This document shows positions 1 through 6,777 of a stretch of 10,314 nucleotides of DNA, piece after piece (within the stretch, counting starts at the first letter, position 1; each line of letters starts with the position of its first letter). Origin of the DNA: Crocinitomicaceae bacterium. Its GTDB lineage: Bacteria > Bacteroidota > Bacteroidia > Flavobacteriales_D > Crocinitomicaceae. Under the pieces are notes generated by a model. It was given only the letters and a program-made list of their open reading frames with translations. It ran no database searches and was not told the DNA's origin. A program made the position numbers and the translations under genes. The DNA lies in NCBI GenBank assembly GCA_027084145.1, contig JALWLM010000462.1, positions 1 through 10,314 of the forward strand. The letters run 5' to 3'.

Positions 1-93
1 TACTTCTTTCTAAGAAAGAAGCTTAATAAGATTTTCAATTTATTTTTTTCTTTTTGTTGCCAAAATTTTATGCAATGTTTAAAAACTGGAAGC

Positions 94-288
94 TCAAATA
101 AGAAAAAAGAAATTAGAGTTTCTTGTTTTTACTTCAACAAAGATAATTTCCTCATTTGTTTCACAAATAATATCTATTTCCGCATTTTTAAAACGAAAAT
201 TTCTACAAATAATAGAATATCCCTTTTTTTCAAGTAATTCTACAGCGAGGTCTTCTCCTTCTTTTCCCAATAAAATATTGTTGTTCAA
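94..288 (-). CDS. YraN/UPF0102 family nuclease-like protein, C-terminally truncated
   Basis: The 64 residues match the N-terminal half of the UPF0102 (YraN) family, a small PD-(D/E)XK nuclease-like fold whose role is poorly defined. The family start is visible as GKEGEDLAVELLEKKGY at residues 8-24. The core follows with AEIDII (D39) and VEVKTR (E52, K54), the acidic, acidic, lysine signature. Family members usually run to about 115-120 residues. Here a TGA ends the frame just after VKTRNS, so the second half, with its conserved lysine-rich helix and final strand, is missing. The only fitting start is TTG at 288: the upstream frame holds no ATG before a stop near 339. A run of six A (103-108; six T in the coding strand) sits just before the stop. 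Removing one base there would open the frame to the window edge, so this could be a pseudogene, a sequencing error or a genuinely short form. Confidence 0.65.
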   Translation of the reverse strand: MNNNILLGKEGEDLAVELLEKKGYSIICRNFRFKNAEIDIICETNEEIIFVEVKTRNSNFFFLI

Positions 289-397
289 TGTAAAATAATT
301 TTCATTAGGTGTGGTTGTAATGATTAAATTTAAGAACTATCTTCGAATTAGTGGGCAGGATATTTTATTTAATTTAAATTGTTCTTGTTCAAAGTTG

Positions 398-405
398 TAT
401 CTTTG
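398..405 (+). promoter_or_regulatory. Probable -7 element of a Bacteroidota promoter
   Basis: TATCTTTG matches the Bacteroidota -7 consensus TAnnTTTG exactly. The nearest upstream TTG (379-381) leaves a 16-base spacer, slightly shorter than usual, so the -33 part is weak. The element lies 15 bases before the ATG at 421, which fits a short leader for the cytochrome-b-like gene and argues against an in-frame TTG start at 379. No comparable element was seen for the divergent yraN. Confidence 0.5.
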
Positions 406-420
406 TCAAAAAAAATAAAA

Positions 421-861
421 ATGTACAACGGATTATTACATGCGCATTCAGGATTAAGATGGATTGTCTTATTATTGATTATATATGCAATAGTGAATGC
501 TTTTTTATCACAAAATAAAGGTGCTTACACTAAAAAAGACAAGATGATTAATTTATTAGCGATGATTTTCTTGCATATACAAGTGTTACTCGGTTTGAGT
601 TTATACTTTATTTCTCCCAAAGTTACTTTTGCTGAAGGCTGGATGTCAGAATCTTTAACTCGTTTTTATGGAATAGAACATATTTTCGGAATGTTATTGG
701 CTGCTGTTATTATCACGATGGGAAGAAGTAAAGCGGAGAAGAAATTAAAAGGAACGAGAGGCAAACACAGAAAGATATTGACCTCTTATTTATTAGGCCT
801 GTTTATAATTTTGGTTACAATTCCTTGGCCTTTTAGAGGTTTTGGAGCAGGGTGGATGTAA
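421..861 (+). CDS. Small cytochrome-b-like integral membrane protein
   Basis: A 146-residue membrane protein resembling short flavobacterial proteins often labelled 'cytochrome B'. It opens with MYNGLLHAHSGLRW and has four hydrophobic segments at about 13-29, 44-64, 86-101 and 119-135. Histidines lie in or beside these segments (H7, H9, H52, H87, H116), which would suit haem b ligands, but haem binding is inferred and no assigned reaction is known to me. The acidic/aromatic loop between helices 2 and 3 and the basic loop after helix 3 suggest a fixed orientation in the inner membrane. The ATG at 421 is chosen over TTG at 379 because a promoter-like TATCTTTG lies in the extension and because family members start with this motif. 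It stops 9 bases before hflX, so the two are probably cotranscribed. Confidence 0.75.
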   Translation: MYNGLLHAHSGLRWIVLLLIIYAIVNAFLSQNKGAYTKKDKMINLLAMIFLHIQVLLGLSLYFISPKVTFAEGWMSESLTRFYGIEHIFGMLLAAVIITMGRSKAEKKLKGTRGKHRKILTSYLLGLFIILVTIPWPFRGFGAGWM

Positions 862-870
862 AATAGAAAA

Positions 871-2064
871 ATGGGGCACGTATTAGTTGATTACGTTGAA
901 GAAAGGTGTGTTCTGGTTGGAGTGATTACCGACAACATTACAGAAGAACAAGCAAGAGAATATATTGAAGAGTTAAAATTTCTAGCTGAAACAGCAGGAG
1001 CAATTACAGAAAAAGTTTTTTTACAAAAATTGCCGGCTTCGAATCCCAAAACCTATGTTGGAGCGGGAAAAATAGAAGAAATACGCAATTTTATTGAGGC
1101 AGAAGAAATAAAAACAGTCATCTTTGATGATGAACTCTCACCGTCGCAATTAAGAAACATTGAAAGGGCTTTAAATGTTAAAATTTTAGACAGAAATAAT
1201 TTAATCCTGGATATTTTTGCAAAGAGGGCAAGAACAGCCGCGGCAAAAACGCAAGTGGAATTAGCGCAGTTGCAATATTTATTACCGAGATTGACACGAA
1301 TGTGGACCCACTTGGAACGTCAAAAAGGAGGGATTGGATTAAGGGGACCCGGAGAAACACAAATCGAGATGGATAGAAGGATTATCAAACAAAAAATATC
1401 CTTGCTTAAGAAAAAACTGGCAGCAATCGATAAACAAAAAAAGACACAGCGGGGAAACAGAGGGCAGTTGGTTCGGGTAGCATTAGTCGGTTATACGAAT
1501 GTAGGGAAGAGTACTATTATGAATCTTTTGAGTAAATCTAATGTATTTGCTGAAAACAAGTTATTTGCCACTTTGGATACAACTGTTCGAAAAGTGGTTA
1601 TTGAAAACCTTCCATTTCTTATGACGGATACAGTTGGTTTTATCCGCAAACTACCACATCAGTTAATAGATTCTTTCAAATCAACTTTGGATGAGGTTCG
1701 GGAAGCGGATGTTTTAGTACATGTTTTAGATATTTCTCACCCTAATTTTGAAGATCATTATAATGTGGTTTGTCAAACTTTGGCAGAAATAGATGATAAA
1801 GAAAAACCTACAATTGTTTTATTTAATAAAATTGATGCTTACACTTTTGTAGAAAAAGAGAAAGATGATTTGACACCTAAAGAGGCTTTTAATTATTCTT
1901 TGGATGATTTGAAAAAGACTTGGATGGCAAAATTAAATGATAAAAAATGTGTTTTTATTTCGGCCTATAAGAAGCAAAATATAGATGAGTTTAAATCCGT
2001 TTTGTATGAAAAGGTCAAAAAGATTTTCCAAGAACGTTATCCGTATCACAATTTTTTATATTGA
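871..2064 (+). CDS. hflX: GTPase HflX
   Basis: HflX is a translational GTPase-like protein that binds the ribosome and splits stalled or stressed 70S particles. This 397-residue protein is of normal length. The N-terminal HflX domain (about 1-120) contains NPKTYVGAGKIEEI. The linker carries the family signature GGIGLRGPGETQIEMDRR from residue 153, followed by a lysine-rich coiled coil. The GTPase domain starts near 200: the G1 P-loop GYTNVGKST is at 207-215, G3 DTVGF at 253-257, G4 NKID at 319-322 and the G5-like SAYKK from 364. All nucleotide-binding motifs are intact. The start ATG follows an A-rich leader with no Shine-Dalgarno, 9 bases after the cytochrome-b-like gene. About 90 bases separate it from the next gene. 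Confidence 0.97.
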   Translation: MGHVLVDYVEERCVLVGVITDNITEEQAREYIEELKFLAETAGAITEKVFLQKLPASNPKTYVGAGKIEEIRNFIEAEEIKTVIFDDELSPSQLRNIERALNVKILDRNNLILDIFAKRARTAAAKTQVELAQLQYLLPRLTRMWTHLERQKGGIGLRGPGETQIEMDRRIIKQKISLLKKKLAAIDKQKKTQRGNRGQLVRVALVGYTNVGKSTIMNLLSKSNVFAENKLFATLDTTVRKVVIENLPFLMTDTVGFIRKLPHQLIDSFKSTLDEVREADVLVHVLDISHPNFEDHYNVVCQTLAEIDDKEKPTIVLFNKIDAYTFVEKEKDDLTPKEAFNYSLDDLKKTWMAKLNDKKCVFISAYKKQNIDEFKSVLYEKVKKIFQERYPYHNFLY

Positions 2065-2100
2065 TTTGATGAAGCCAAATTAAAATTTTTCTAAAAATCA

Positions 2101-2128
2101 TTGGGAAACTAAATAAATATTATTTTCG
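2101..2128 (+). promoter_or_regulatory. Possible promoter for the small membrane protein gene
   Basis: TTG (2101-2103) and TATTTTCG (2121-2128) are separated by 17 bases. The second box matches TAnnTTTG except for one base. It would place the transcript start just upstream of the ATG at 2153 and after the alternative TTG at 2129. The match is imperfect, so this is tentative; read-through from hflX is the alternative. Confidence 0.35.
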
Positions 2129-2152
2129 TTGTATGACTTAAAAAATAGAGTT

Positions 2153-2344
2153 ATGAGTATTAATGATATTGTGTACGGAATAGAAGATCTTTTTGAAAAT
2201 TATCTATTCATCCCTTTTGAACATATCGGAAATAGTTTTAACATAGCTATTGTGATTGTATTGTCTTTCGGAATGTTGTATTGGCTAAATAAACAGGCTA
2301 AATTTAATAAGCAAGCGGAGAACGATCCTAATCAGATTAAATAG
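2153..2344 (+). CDS. Small single-pass membrane protein, DUF6341-like
   Basis: A 63-residue protein with an amphipathic N-terminal part (MSINDIVYGIEDLFENYLF), one membrane helix at about 33-47 (IAIVIVLSFGMLYWL) and a short charged C-terminal tail rich in K, N and D. The pattern of 'G-E-D-L-F ... L-F-I-P ... single helix ... YWLNKQ' resembles the short flavobacterial proteins grouped as DUF6341, recalled from memory. No function is known. The ATG at 2153 is preferred to the in-frame TTG at 2129: the extension has no family likeness and begins directly behind a promoter-like box. It is closed by a strong terminator about 30 bases later, so it is the last gene of its transcript. Confidence 0.65.
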   Translation: MSINDIVYGIEDLFENYLFIPFEHIGNSFNIAIVIVLSFGMLYWLNKQAKFNKQAENDPNQIK

Positions 2345-2373
2345 ATCGTTATTATAATAAAAATAAATTATAT

Positions 2374-2405
2374 CCCGTTCCGAAAATATTCGGGACGGGT
2401 TTTTT
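2374..2405 (+). terminator. Rho-independent terminator before ispD
   Basis: The arms 2374-2384 (CCCGTTCCGAA) and 2389-2399 (TTCGGGACGGG) form an 11-pair stem with one G-U pair and an AATA loop. Six T follow at 2400-2405. The T-run is on the plus strand only, so it ends the transcript arriving from hflX and the small membrane protein. It finishes 9 bases before the ispD start codon. Confidence 0.9.
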
Positions 2406-2414
2406 GTTTCAAAA

Positions 2415-3074
2415 ATGAATAAAACAAGTGTTATTATTACAGCCGGAGGAATAGGGAAGCGGATGCAGACCACTTTACCTAAACAGTTTCTTCTTATCAA
2501 AGGAATACCGGTATTAATGCATACAATAGAGCGGTTTTATCATTTTAACCCAAAATTTCAAATTATCATTACACTTCCAAAAGAATGGTTGTATTATTGG
2601 GATGAGTTAATTCATAAATACAATTTTTCTATTCCTCATCGTATTGTTCCGGGAGGGGAAGAGCGTTATCATTCTATTCAAGAAGCGTTAAAATTTGTTA
2701 CAGGTGATTTTGTTTGGATTCATGATGGAGTACGCCCTTTGGTTAATGATATTACAATGAATAATTGTAGAAAGGCATTAGAGAAATATCCGGCAGTTAT
2801 CCCTGTTGTAGATTTAACGGATTCACTTCGTAAAAAAACGAGGGAAGGATCTATCGCTGTAAACAGGAAAGAGTATTGTCTTGTTCAAACACCACAATGT
2901 TTTCGGACGGATATCATTCAAAAAGCATATCGACAACCTTTTCATGAGAAAATAACAGATGATGCTTCATTGGTAGAGTCTATGGGAATTGATATTGCTT
3001 TAGTTGAAGGGAATGCTGAAAACATTAAAATTACCAGACAGATGGATTTGAGTATTGCAGAAGTGTTATTGTGA
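2415..3074 (+). CDS. ispD: 2-C-methyl-D-erythritol 4-phosphate cytidylyltransferase
   Basis: IspD joins CTP and methylerythritol 4-phosphate to give CDP-methylerythritol and pyrophosphate, the third step of the MEP route to isoprenoid precursors, in the cytoplasm. The 219 residues cover the whole enzyme. The nucleotide-binding loop TAGGIGKRM lies at 9-17 and PKQF at 22-25 (K23), with R16 and K23 fitting the catalytic basic pair. VPGGEERYHSI, the HDGVRP motif (D104-R107), VVDLTDSLRK, QTPQCF and TDDASLVE follow in family order. The C-terminal NIKIT carries K205, which fits the conserved substrate-binding lysine. The ATG start is directly before the conserved loop, as usual. The gene sits just behind a strong terminator with no clear promoter of its own, which is odd. 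It converges on the next gene with 8 bases between the stop codons. Confidence 0.96.
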   Translation: MNKTSVIITAGGIGKRMQTTLPKQFLLIKGIPVLMHTIERFYHFNPKFQIIITLPKEWLYYWDELIHKYNFSIPHRIVPGGEERYHSIQEALKFVTGDFVWIHDGVRPLVNDITMNNCRKALEKYPAVIPVVDLTDSLRKKTREGSIAVNRKEYCLVQTPQCFRTDIIQKAYRQPFHEKITDDASLVESMGIDIALVEGNAENIKITRQMDLSIAEVLL

Positions 3075-3082
3075 TTGCGTAC

Positions 3083-3613
3083 TTAAAAAAACTTCTTCAC
3101 AAATTCCCAAATAACAATTCCTCCACATACGGAAACGTTCAGGCTATGCTTTGTTCCAAATTGGGGTATTTCAATAACGTAATCTGATAAATCTATAATT
3201 TCTTGATCCACTCCATTTACTTCATTACCGAATACCAAAGCATATTTGTCATTATCTAAAGAAGAAACCTCTTGTAAAAGTGTTGTTTTTTCGGTTTGTT
3301 CTATTGAACATATTTTGACTCCTTGTTGTTTTAATTTCTTCACTACTTCCAGAGTAGAATTAACATGTTCCCAATCGACGGAGTCTGTAGCACCAAGTGC
3401 TGTTTTTTGAATCTCACGATGTGGAGGTTTTGCCGTGATTCCGCCGAGATATATTTTTTCAATATTAAAAGCATCACATGTGCGGAAGAAGCTACCGACA
3501 TTTGTTAAACTTCGAATGTCGTTAAGAATAACAATAACAGGGAATTTTGGCTGTTTCTTAAATGATTCCGTAGTCGGACGATCTAATTCCCAAAGTTTTA
3601 ATTTTCTGTTCAT
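3083..3613 (-). CDS. TrmH/SpoU-family RNA 2'-O-methyltransferase
   Basis: A 176-residue SPOUT enzyme that would transfer a methyl group from S-adenosylmethionine to a ribose 2'-OH of tRNA or rRNA. The three SpoU motifs are present. Motif 1 is NDIRSLTNVGSFFRT (31-45, with N38, G40 and R44). Motif 2 is LVFGNEVNGV (126-135, with E131). Motif 3 is IEIPQFGTKHSLNVSV (147-162, with N159 and S161). This is the trefoil-knot cofactor and dimer region. No N-terminal substrate domain is present, so the target RNA cannot be named. The ATG at 3613 is preferred to an in-frame TTG at 3655: homologues begin with the charged MNRKLKLWELDR region, and the extension overlaps the promoter region shared with mutS. 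It is divergent from mutS, an arrangement I recall from flavobacteria. Confidence 0.92.
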   Translation of the reverse strand: MNRKLKLWELDRPTTESFKKQPKFPVIVILNDIRSLTNVGSFFRTCDAFNIEKIYLGGITAKPPHREIQKTALGATDSVDWEHVNSTLEVVKKLKQQGVKICSIEQTEKTTLLQEVSSLDNDKYALVFGNEVNGVDQEIIDLSDYVIEIPQFGTKHSLNVSVCGGIVIWEFVKKFF

Positions 3614-3638
3614 TTGTGGAAAACAAGATGATGTTATA

Positions 3639-3670
3639 TTTTGCAAAGTAAACAAACGCTATTACATTTG
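3639..3670 (+). promoter_or_regulatory. Canonical Bacteroidota promoter for mutS
   Basis: TTTTG (3639-3643) and TACATTTG (3663-3670) lie 19 bases apart, a full match to the TTTG, N19, TAnnTTTG pattern recognised by the primary sigma factor of Bacteroidota. The -7 box ends 26 bases before the GTG start of mutS. On the other strand TTACTTTG (3651 to 3644) is one base off the -7 consensus and could serve the divergent methyltransferase gene, so the two promoters may overlap. Confidence 0.75.
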
Positions 3671-3696
3671 GTACTATAAAAAGAAAAAAAATCAAA

Positions 3697-6324
3697 GTGG
3701 CAGGGAAAACAAGCAGAAAAGCAAGTAAAGAGACGCCTTTAATGAAACAATATAATCAGATAAAGGCAAAACATCCTCATGCTTTATTATTGTTTCGAGT
3801 AGGAGATTTTTATGAGACATTTGGGGAAGATGCAATTATTACTTCAAAAATACTTGGAATTGTTTTAACAAAGCGAGGGAATGGAGCGGCAGGACCGGTA
3901 GAGTTGGCGGGATTTCCACATCATTCTTTGGAGACATATTTACCGAAGTTAGTTCGGGCAGGACAAAGGGTAGCCATTTGTGATCAGCTGGAGGATCCCA
4001 AAAAGACCAAAACAATCGTAAAAAGAGGTGTTACGGAATTAGTAACACCGGGGGTATCTTTCAATGATGAGGTGTTGGACAGAAAAAAGAATAACTTCTT
4101 ATGTTCGGTTTTTTTCGGGAAAGAAAAAATAGGGATTTCCTTTTTAGATGTTTCTACGGGAGAGTTTTTAGTAGCAGAAGGAACACCTGAATATATTGAG
4201 AAGTTGGTTCAAGGTTTTGAGCCAACGGAAATTCTTTATAACAAAAGGCAGTCTAAGAATTTTGATGATCTATTCGGGAATAAATTTTATTCTTTCCGCA
4301 TGGAAGATTGGATTTATACCGAAGATTATTCGGATGAAGTACTGAATAAGCAGTTTGGGACAAAATCTCTTAAAGGTTTCGGTATTTCTCAGTTGAAAAA
4401 TGCGATTATAGCAGCAGGCGCAGCAGTCCATTATTTGTCGGAAAACCAACATGATCGTTTGGGGCATATTAAAAGGATATCAAGAATAGAGGAAGAAAAA
4501 TATGTTTGGCTTGATCGCTTTACGATTAGGAATTTGGAATTGATTAGTTCTCCCAATGAGAATGCGACAACTTTAATTGATATTCTTGACACGACTAAGA
4601 CTCCAATGGGGGGGAGAATGTTAAAACGTTGGATGATTCTTCCATTGAAAGATTTAAAGCCCATAAAAGATCGTTTAGATGCTGTAGATGGTTTGAAGAA
4701 CAATGAAGAAATATCATTTGAACTGGGGGAAAGATTGAAGCAAATCAATGACTTGGAACGTCTCATCTCTAAGGTGGCAGTGGGTAAAGTCAATCCTAAA
4801 GAAGTGGTTCAATTAAAACGGACACTTTCTCAAATGCAACCAATAAAAGATTTAATTTCCCAAGGGGAATCTCCTGTACTTAAGTTGATTGCAGATAAAA
4901 TCAACCCTTGTGAAGAGCTTTATCAACTTATAGAAAAGACAATAACAGAAGATCCTGTTCTTCATTTTGGTAAAGGGAAAATTATTGCAGATGGATTTAA
5001 TATCGAATTAGATGAGTTGCGTCAAATTGCTTATTCCGGAAAAGATTTTTTAGAGCAATTACAGCAACGGGAAAGTGAACGTACAGGGATTCCTAGTTTG
5101 AAAGTTGCATTTAACAATGTTTTCGGGTATTATTTGGAAGTTAGAAACACTCATAAGGACAAGGTGCCAGTGGAATGGATACGCAAACAAACCTTAGTCA
5201 ATGCCGAACGATATATTACAGAGGAATTAAAAGAGTATGAAGCAAAAATATTGGGAGCAGAGGAGAAAATTATTGAATTGGAACAGCGTTTATATCAAGA
5301 TTTGGTTTTTACAATGTCAAATTATATTCAACCAATTCAGCTTAACGCTTCAATGATAGCTCAATTAGATTGTTTGTTATCATTTGCAGAAACGGCAAAT
5401 TCAAATAACTATGTGAAGCCTGAGATGAATGAAGGCTACACCATTGACATCAAAGAAGGACGTCATCCGGTGATTGAAACACAAATGAAAGGAGATGAAG
5501 AATATGTTCCCAATGACGTTTTTCTAGACAAGGAAACTCAGCAAATTATGATGATTACAGGGCCTAATATGTCAGGAAAAAGTGCGTTGTTGAGACAAAC
5601 GGCATTGATTTCCTTGATGGCCCAAATGGGAAGCTTTGTCCCTGCAAAGGCTGCAAAATTAGGTCTTTTAGACAAGATTTTTACAAGGGTAGGTGCTTCC
5701 GATAATATTTCTTCAGGAGAGTCCACTTTTATGGTGGAAATGAATGAAACAGCAAGTATTTTGAATAACTTATCCGATCGTTCACTTGTTTTATTGGATG
5801 AAATAGGAAGAGGAACAAGCACTTATGATGGTATTTCCATTGCATGGGCTATAGCAGAATATATCCATGAACACCCGAGAGTAAAAGCCAAAACGCTTTT
5901 TGCAACGCATTATCATGAATTAAATGAGATGAGTTCAAAGTTTCCTAGAATCAAAAACTATAGTGTTTCGGTAAAGGAAGTAGGAAAGAAGATTTTATTT
6001 TTAAGAAAACTGGTTGCAGAAGGATGTGAACATTCATTTGGTATTCATGTAGCTCGATTAGCAGGAATGCCTCAGGAAGTACTTTATCGTGCGGAGGAAA
6101 TCTTAAAATTGCTTGAGTCATCACATGAGTTTTCAGGAGAAAAAAAGAAGAAGGGAAGAGAGTTAAATGATACTCTGGAAAATATGCAGTTGAGTTTTTT
6201 TCAATTAAATGATCCTGTTTTAGAAAATATTCGTGAACAATTGGTTCGTATTGATATTAATTCATTAACTCCCGTGGAAGCTTTAATGAAGTTAAATGAA
6301 ATCAAAAAAATGATTGGTGGATAG
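3697..6324 (+). CDS. mutS: DNA mismatch repair protein MutS
   Basis: MutS recognises mispaired and looped-out bases and recruits MutL in an ATP-dependent way. At 875 residues it is full length. The mismatch wedge is GDFYETF (36-42), with F38 and E40 as the F-x-E pair. Connector, lever and clamp regions follow from about 130 to 590. In the ABC-type ATPase, Walker A is GPNMSGKS (622-629), with a serine where E. coli has glycine. The Walker B/D-loop region is LLDEIGRGTST (699-709), and the histidine switch lies in TLFATHYHEL (733-742, H738). QLSFF at 831-835 resembles a sliding-clamp binding motif. The C-terminus has the final helical segment (EALMKLNEIKKM). GTG is chosen as start because the MAGKTSRKASKETPLMKQY opening matches flavobacterial homologues and a good promoter lies just upstream. 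MutL is not in the window. Confidence 0.97.
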   Translation: MAGKTSRKASKETPLMKQYNQIKAKHPHALLLFRVGDFYETFGEDAIITSKILGIVLTKRGNGAAGPVELAGFPHHSLETYLPKLVRAGQRVAICDQLEDPKKTKTIVKRGVTELVTPGVSFNDEVLDRKKNNFLCSVFFGKEKIGISFLDVSTGEFLVAEGTPEYIEKLVQGFEPTEILYNKRQSKNFDDLFGNKFYSFRMEDWIYTEDYSDEVLNKQFGTKSLKGFGISQLKNAIIAAGAAVHYLSENQHDRLGHIKRISRIEEEKYVWLDRFTIRNLELISSPNENATTLIDILDTTKTPMGGRMLKRWMILPLKDLKPIKDRLDAVDGLKNNEEISFELGERLKQINDLERLISKVAVGKVNPKEVVQLKRTLSQMQPIKDLISQGESPVLKLIADKINPCEELYQLIEKTITEDPVLHFGKGKIIADGFNIELDELRQIAYSGKDFLEQLQQRESERTGIPSLKVAFNNVFGYYLEVRNTHKDKVPVEWIRKQTLVNAERYITEELKEYEAKILGAEEKIIELEQRLYQDLVFTMSNYIQPIQLNASMIAQLDCLLSFAETANSNNYVKPEMNEGYTIDIKEGRHPVIETQMKGDEEYVPNDVFLDKETQQIMMITGPNMSGKSALLRQTALISLMAQMGSFVPAKAAKLGLLDKIFTRVGASDNISSGESTFMVEMNETASILNNLSDRSLVLLDEIGRGTSTYDGISIAWAIAEYIHEHPRVKAKTLFATHYHELNEMSSKFPRIKNYSVSVKEVGKKILFLRKLVAEGCEHSFGIHVARLAGMPQEVLYRAEEILKLLESSHEFSGEKKKKGRELNDTLENMQLSFFQLNDPVLENIREQLVRIDINSLTPVEALMKLNEIKKMIGG

Positions 6325-6346
6325 TCATTATTGACAATATTAGACG

Positions 6347-6775
6347 ATGGATTATATCGAATACGGTTATATTGGTTTATTTGCCATTACTTTTTTATCT
6401 GCGACGATACTTCCGATTGCTTCAGAAGCAGCTCTTATAGGCTTTCTTTATGCAGGATTTGATCCTTTTTGGTCCACTATAGTTGCTTCTATTGGAAATA
6501 CTGCAGGAGGAACAACAAACTATTTGCTGGGAATGTTAGGTAGAACAAAAACTATAGAAAAGTATATGAAAGATCCTGCTAAGTTAGCTCGAATAGAAAA
6601 GAATGTTCATAAATACGGAATTTGGTTGGGGTTAATTACTTGGCTCCCGTTTATAGGAGATCCATTGACCATTTTTTTAGGTTTCTTTAGAGTTCGATTT
6701 GTACCTCTCCTATTATTGATGTTGATTGGTAAAACAATTCGATATGCCGTAATTACGGGATTATGGAACTGGTAA
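6347..6775 (+). CDS. YqaA-family VTT-domain membrane protein
   Basis: A 142-residue inner-membrane protein of the YqaA branch of the VTT/DedA-like superfamily. Motifs visible are FLSATILP (16-23), SEAALIGFL (26-34), a glycine-rich GNTAGGTTNYLLG (50-62), WLPFIGDPLT (99-108) and GKTIRY (128-133). The re-entrant, glycine and proline-rich layout fits the VTT fold. DedA-related proteins have been linked to lipid flipping and membrane-potential upkeep, but the YqaA branch has no firm function. The amphipathic stretch at 66-90 is probably a cytoplasmic helix. It starts 22 bases after mutS with no promoter visible between them, so cotranscription is likely. The stop codon lies 2 bases from the 3' end of the convergent pth gene. 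Confidence 0.88.
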   Translation: MDYIEYGYIGLFAITFLSATILPIASEAALIGFLYAGFDPFWSTIVASIGNTAGGTTNYLLGMLGRTKTIEKYMKDPAKLARIEKNVHKYGIWLGLITWLPFIGDPLTIFLGFFRVRFVPLLLLMLIGKTIRYAVITGLWNW

Positions 6776-6777
6776 AT

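Noticed and set aside
289..420. Search for a promoter of yraN and for a small RNA in the divergent gap
   Set aside because: No TAnnTTTG box on the minus strand and no stable hairpin were seen.
2285..2500. 71-codon minus-strand frame spanning the terminator and the start of ispD
   Set aside because: It runs through a strong terminator hairpin and over ispD, and shows no family similarity.
5538..5822. 94-codon open frame on the minus strand inside mutS, and similar ones at 4270-4793
   Set aside because: They are shadows of the conserved mutS coding strand, and their composition is not protein-like.
6747..6758. Perfect 12-base palindrome CCGTAATTACGG near the end of the YqaA-type gene
   Set aside because: It lies within coding sequence, has no T-run after it and no loop for a terminator; a chance palindrome or protein-binding site cannot be told apart.
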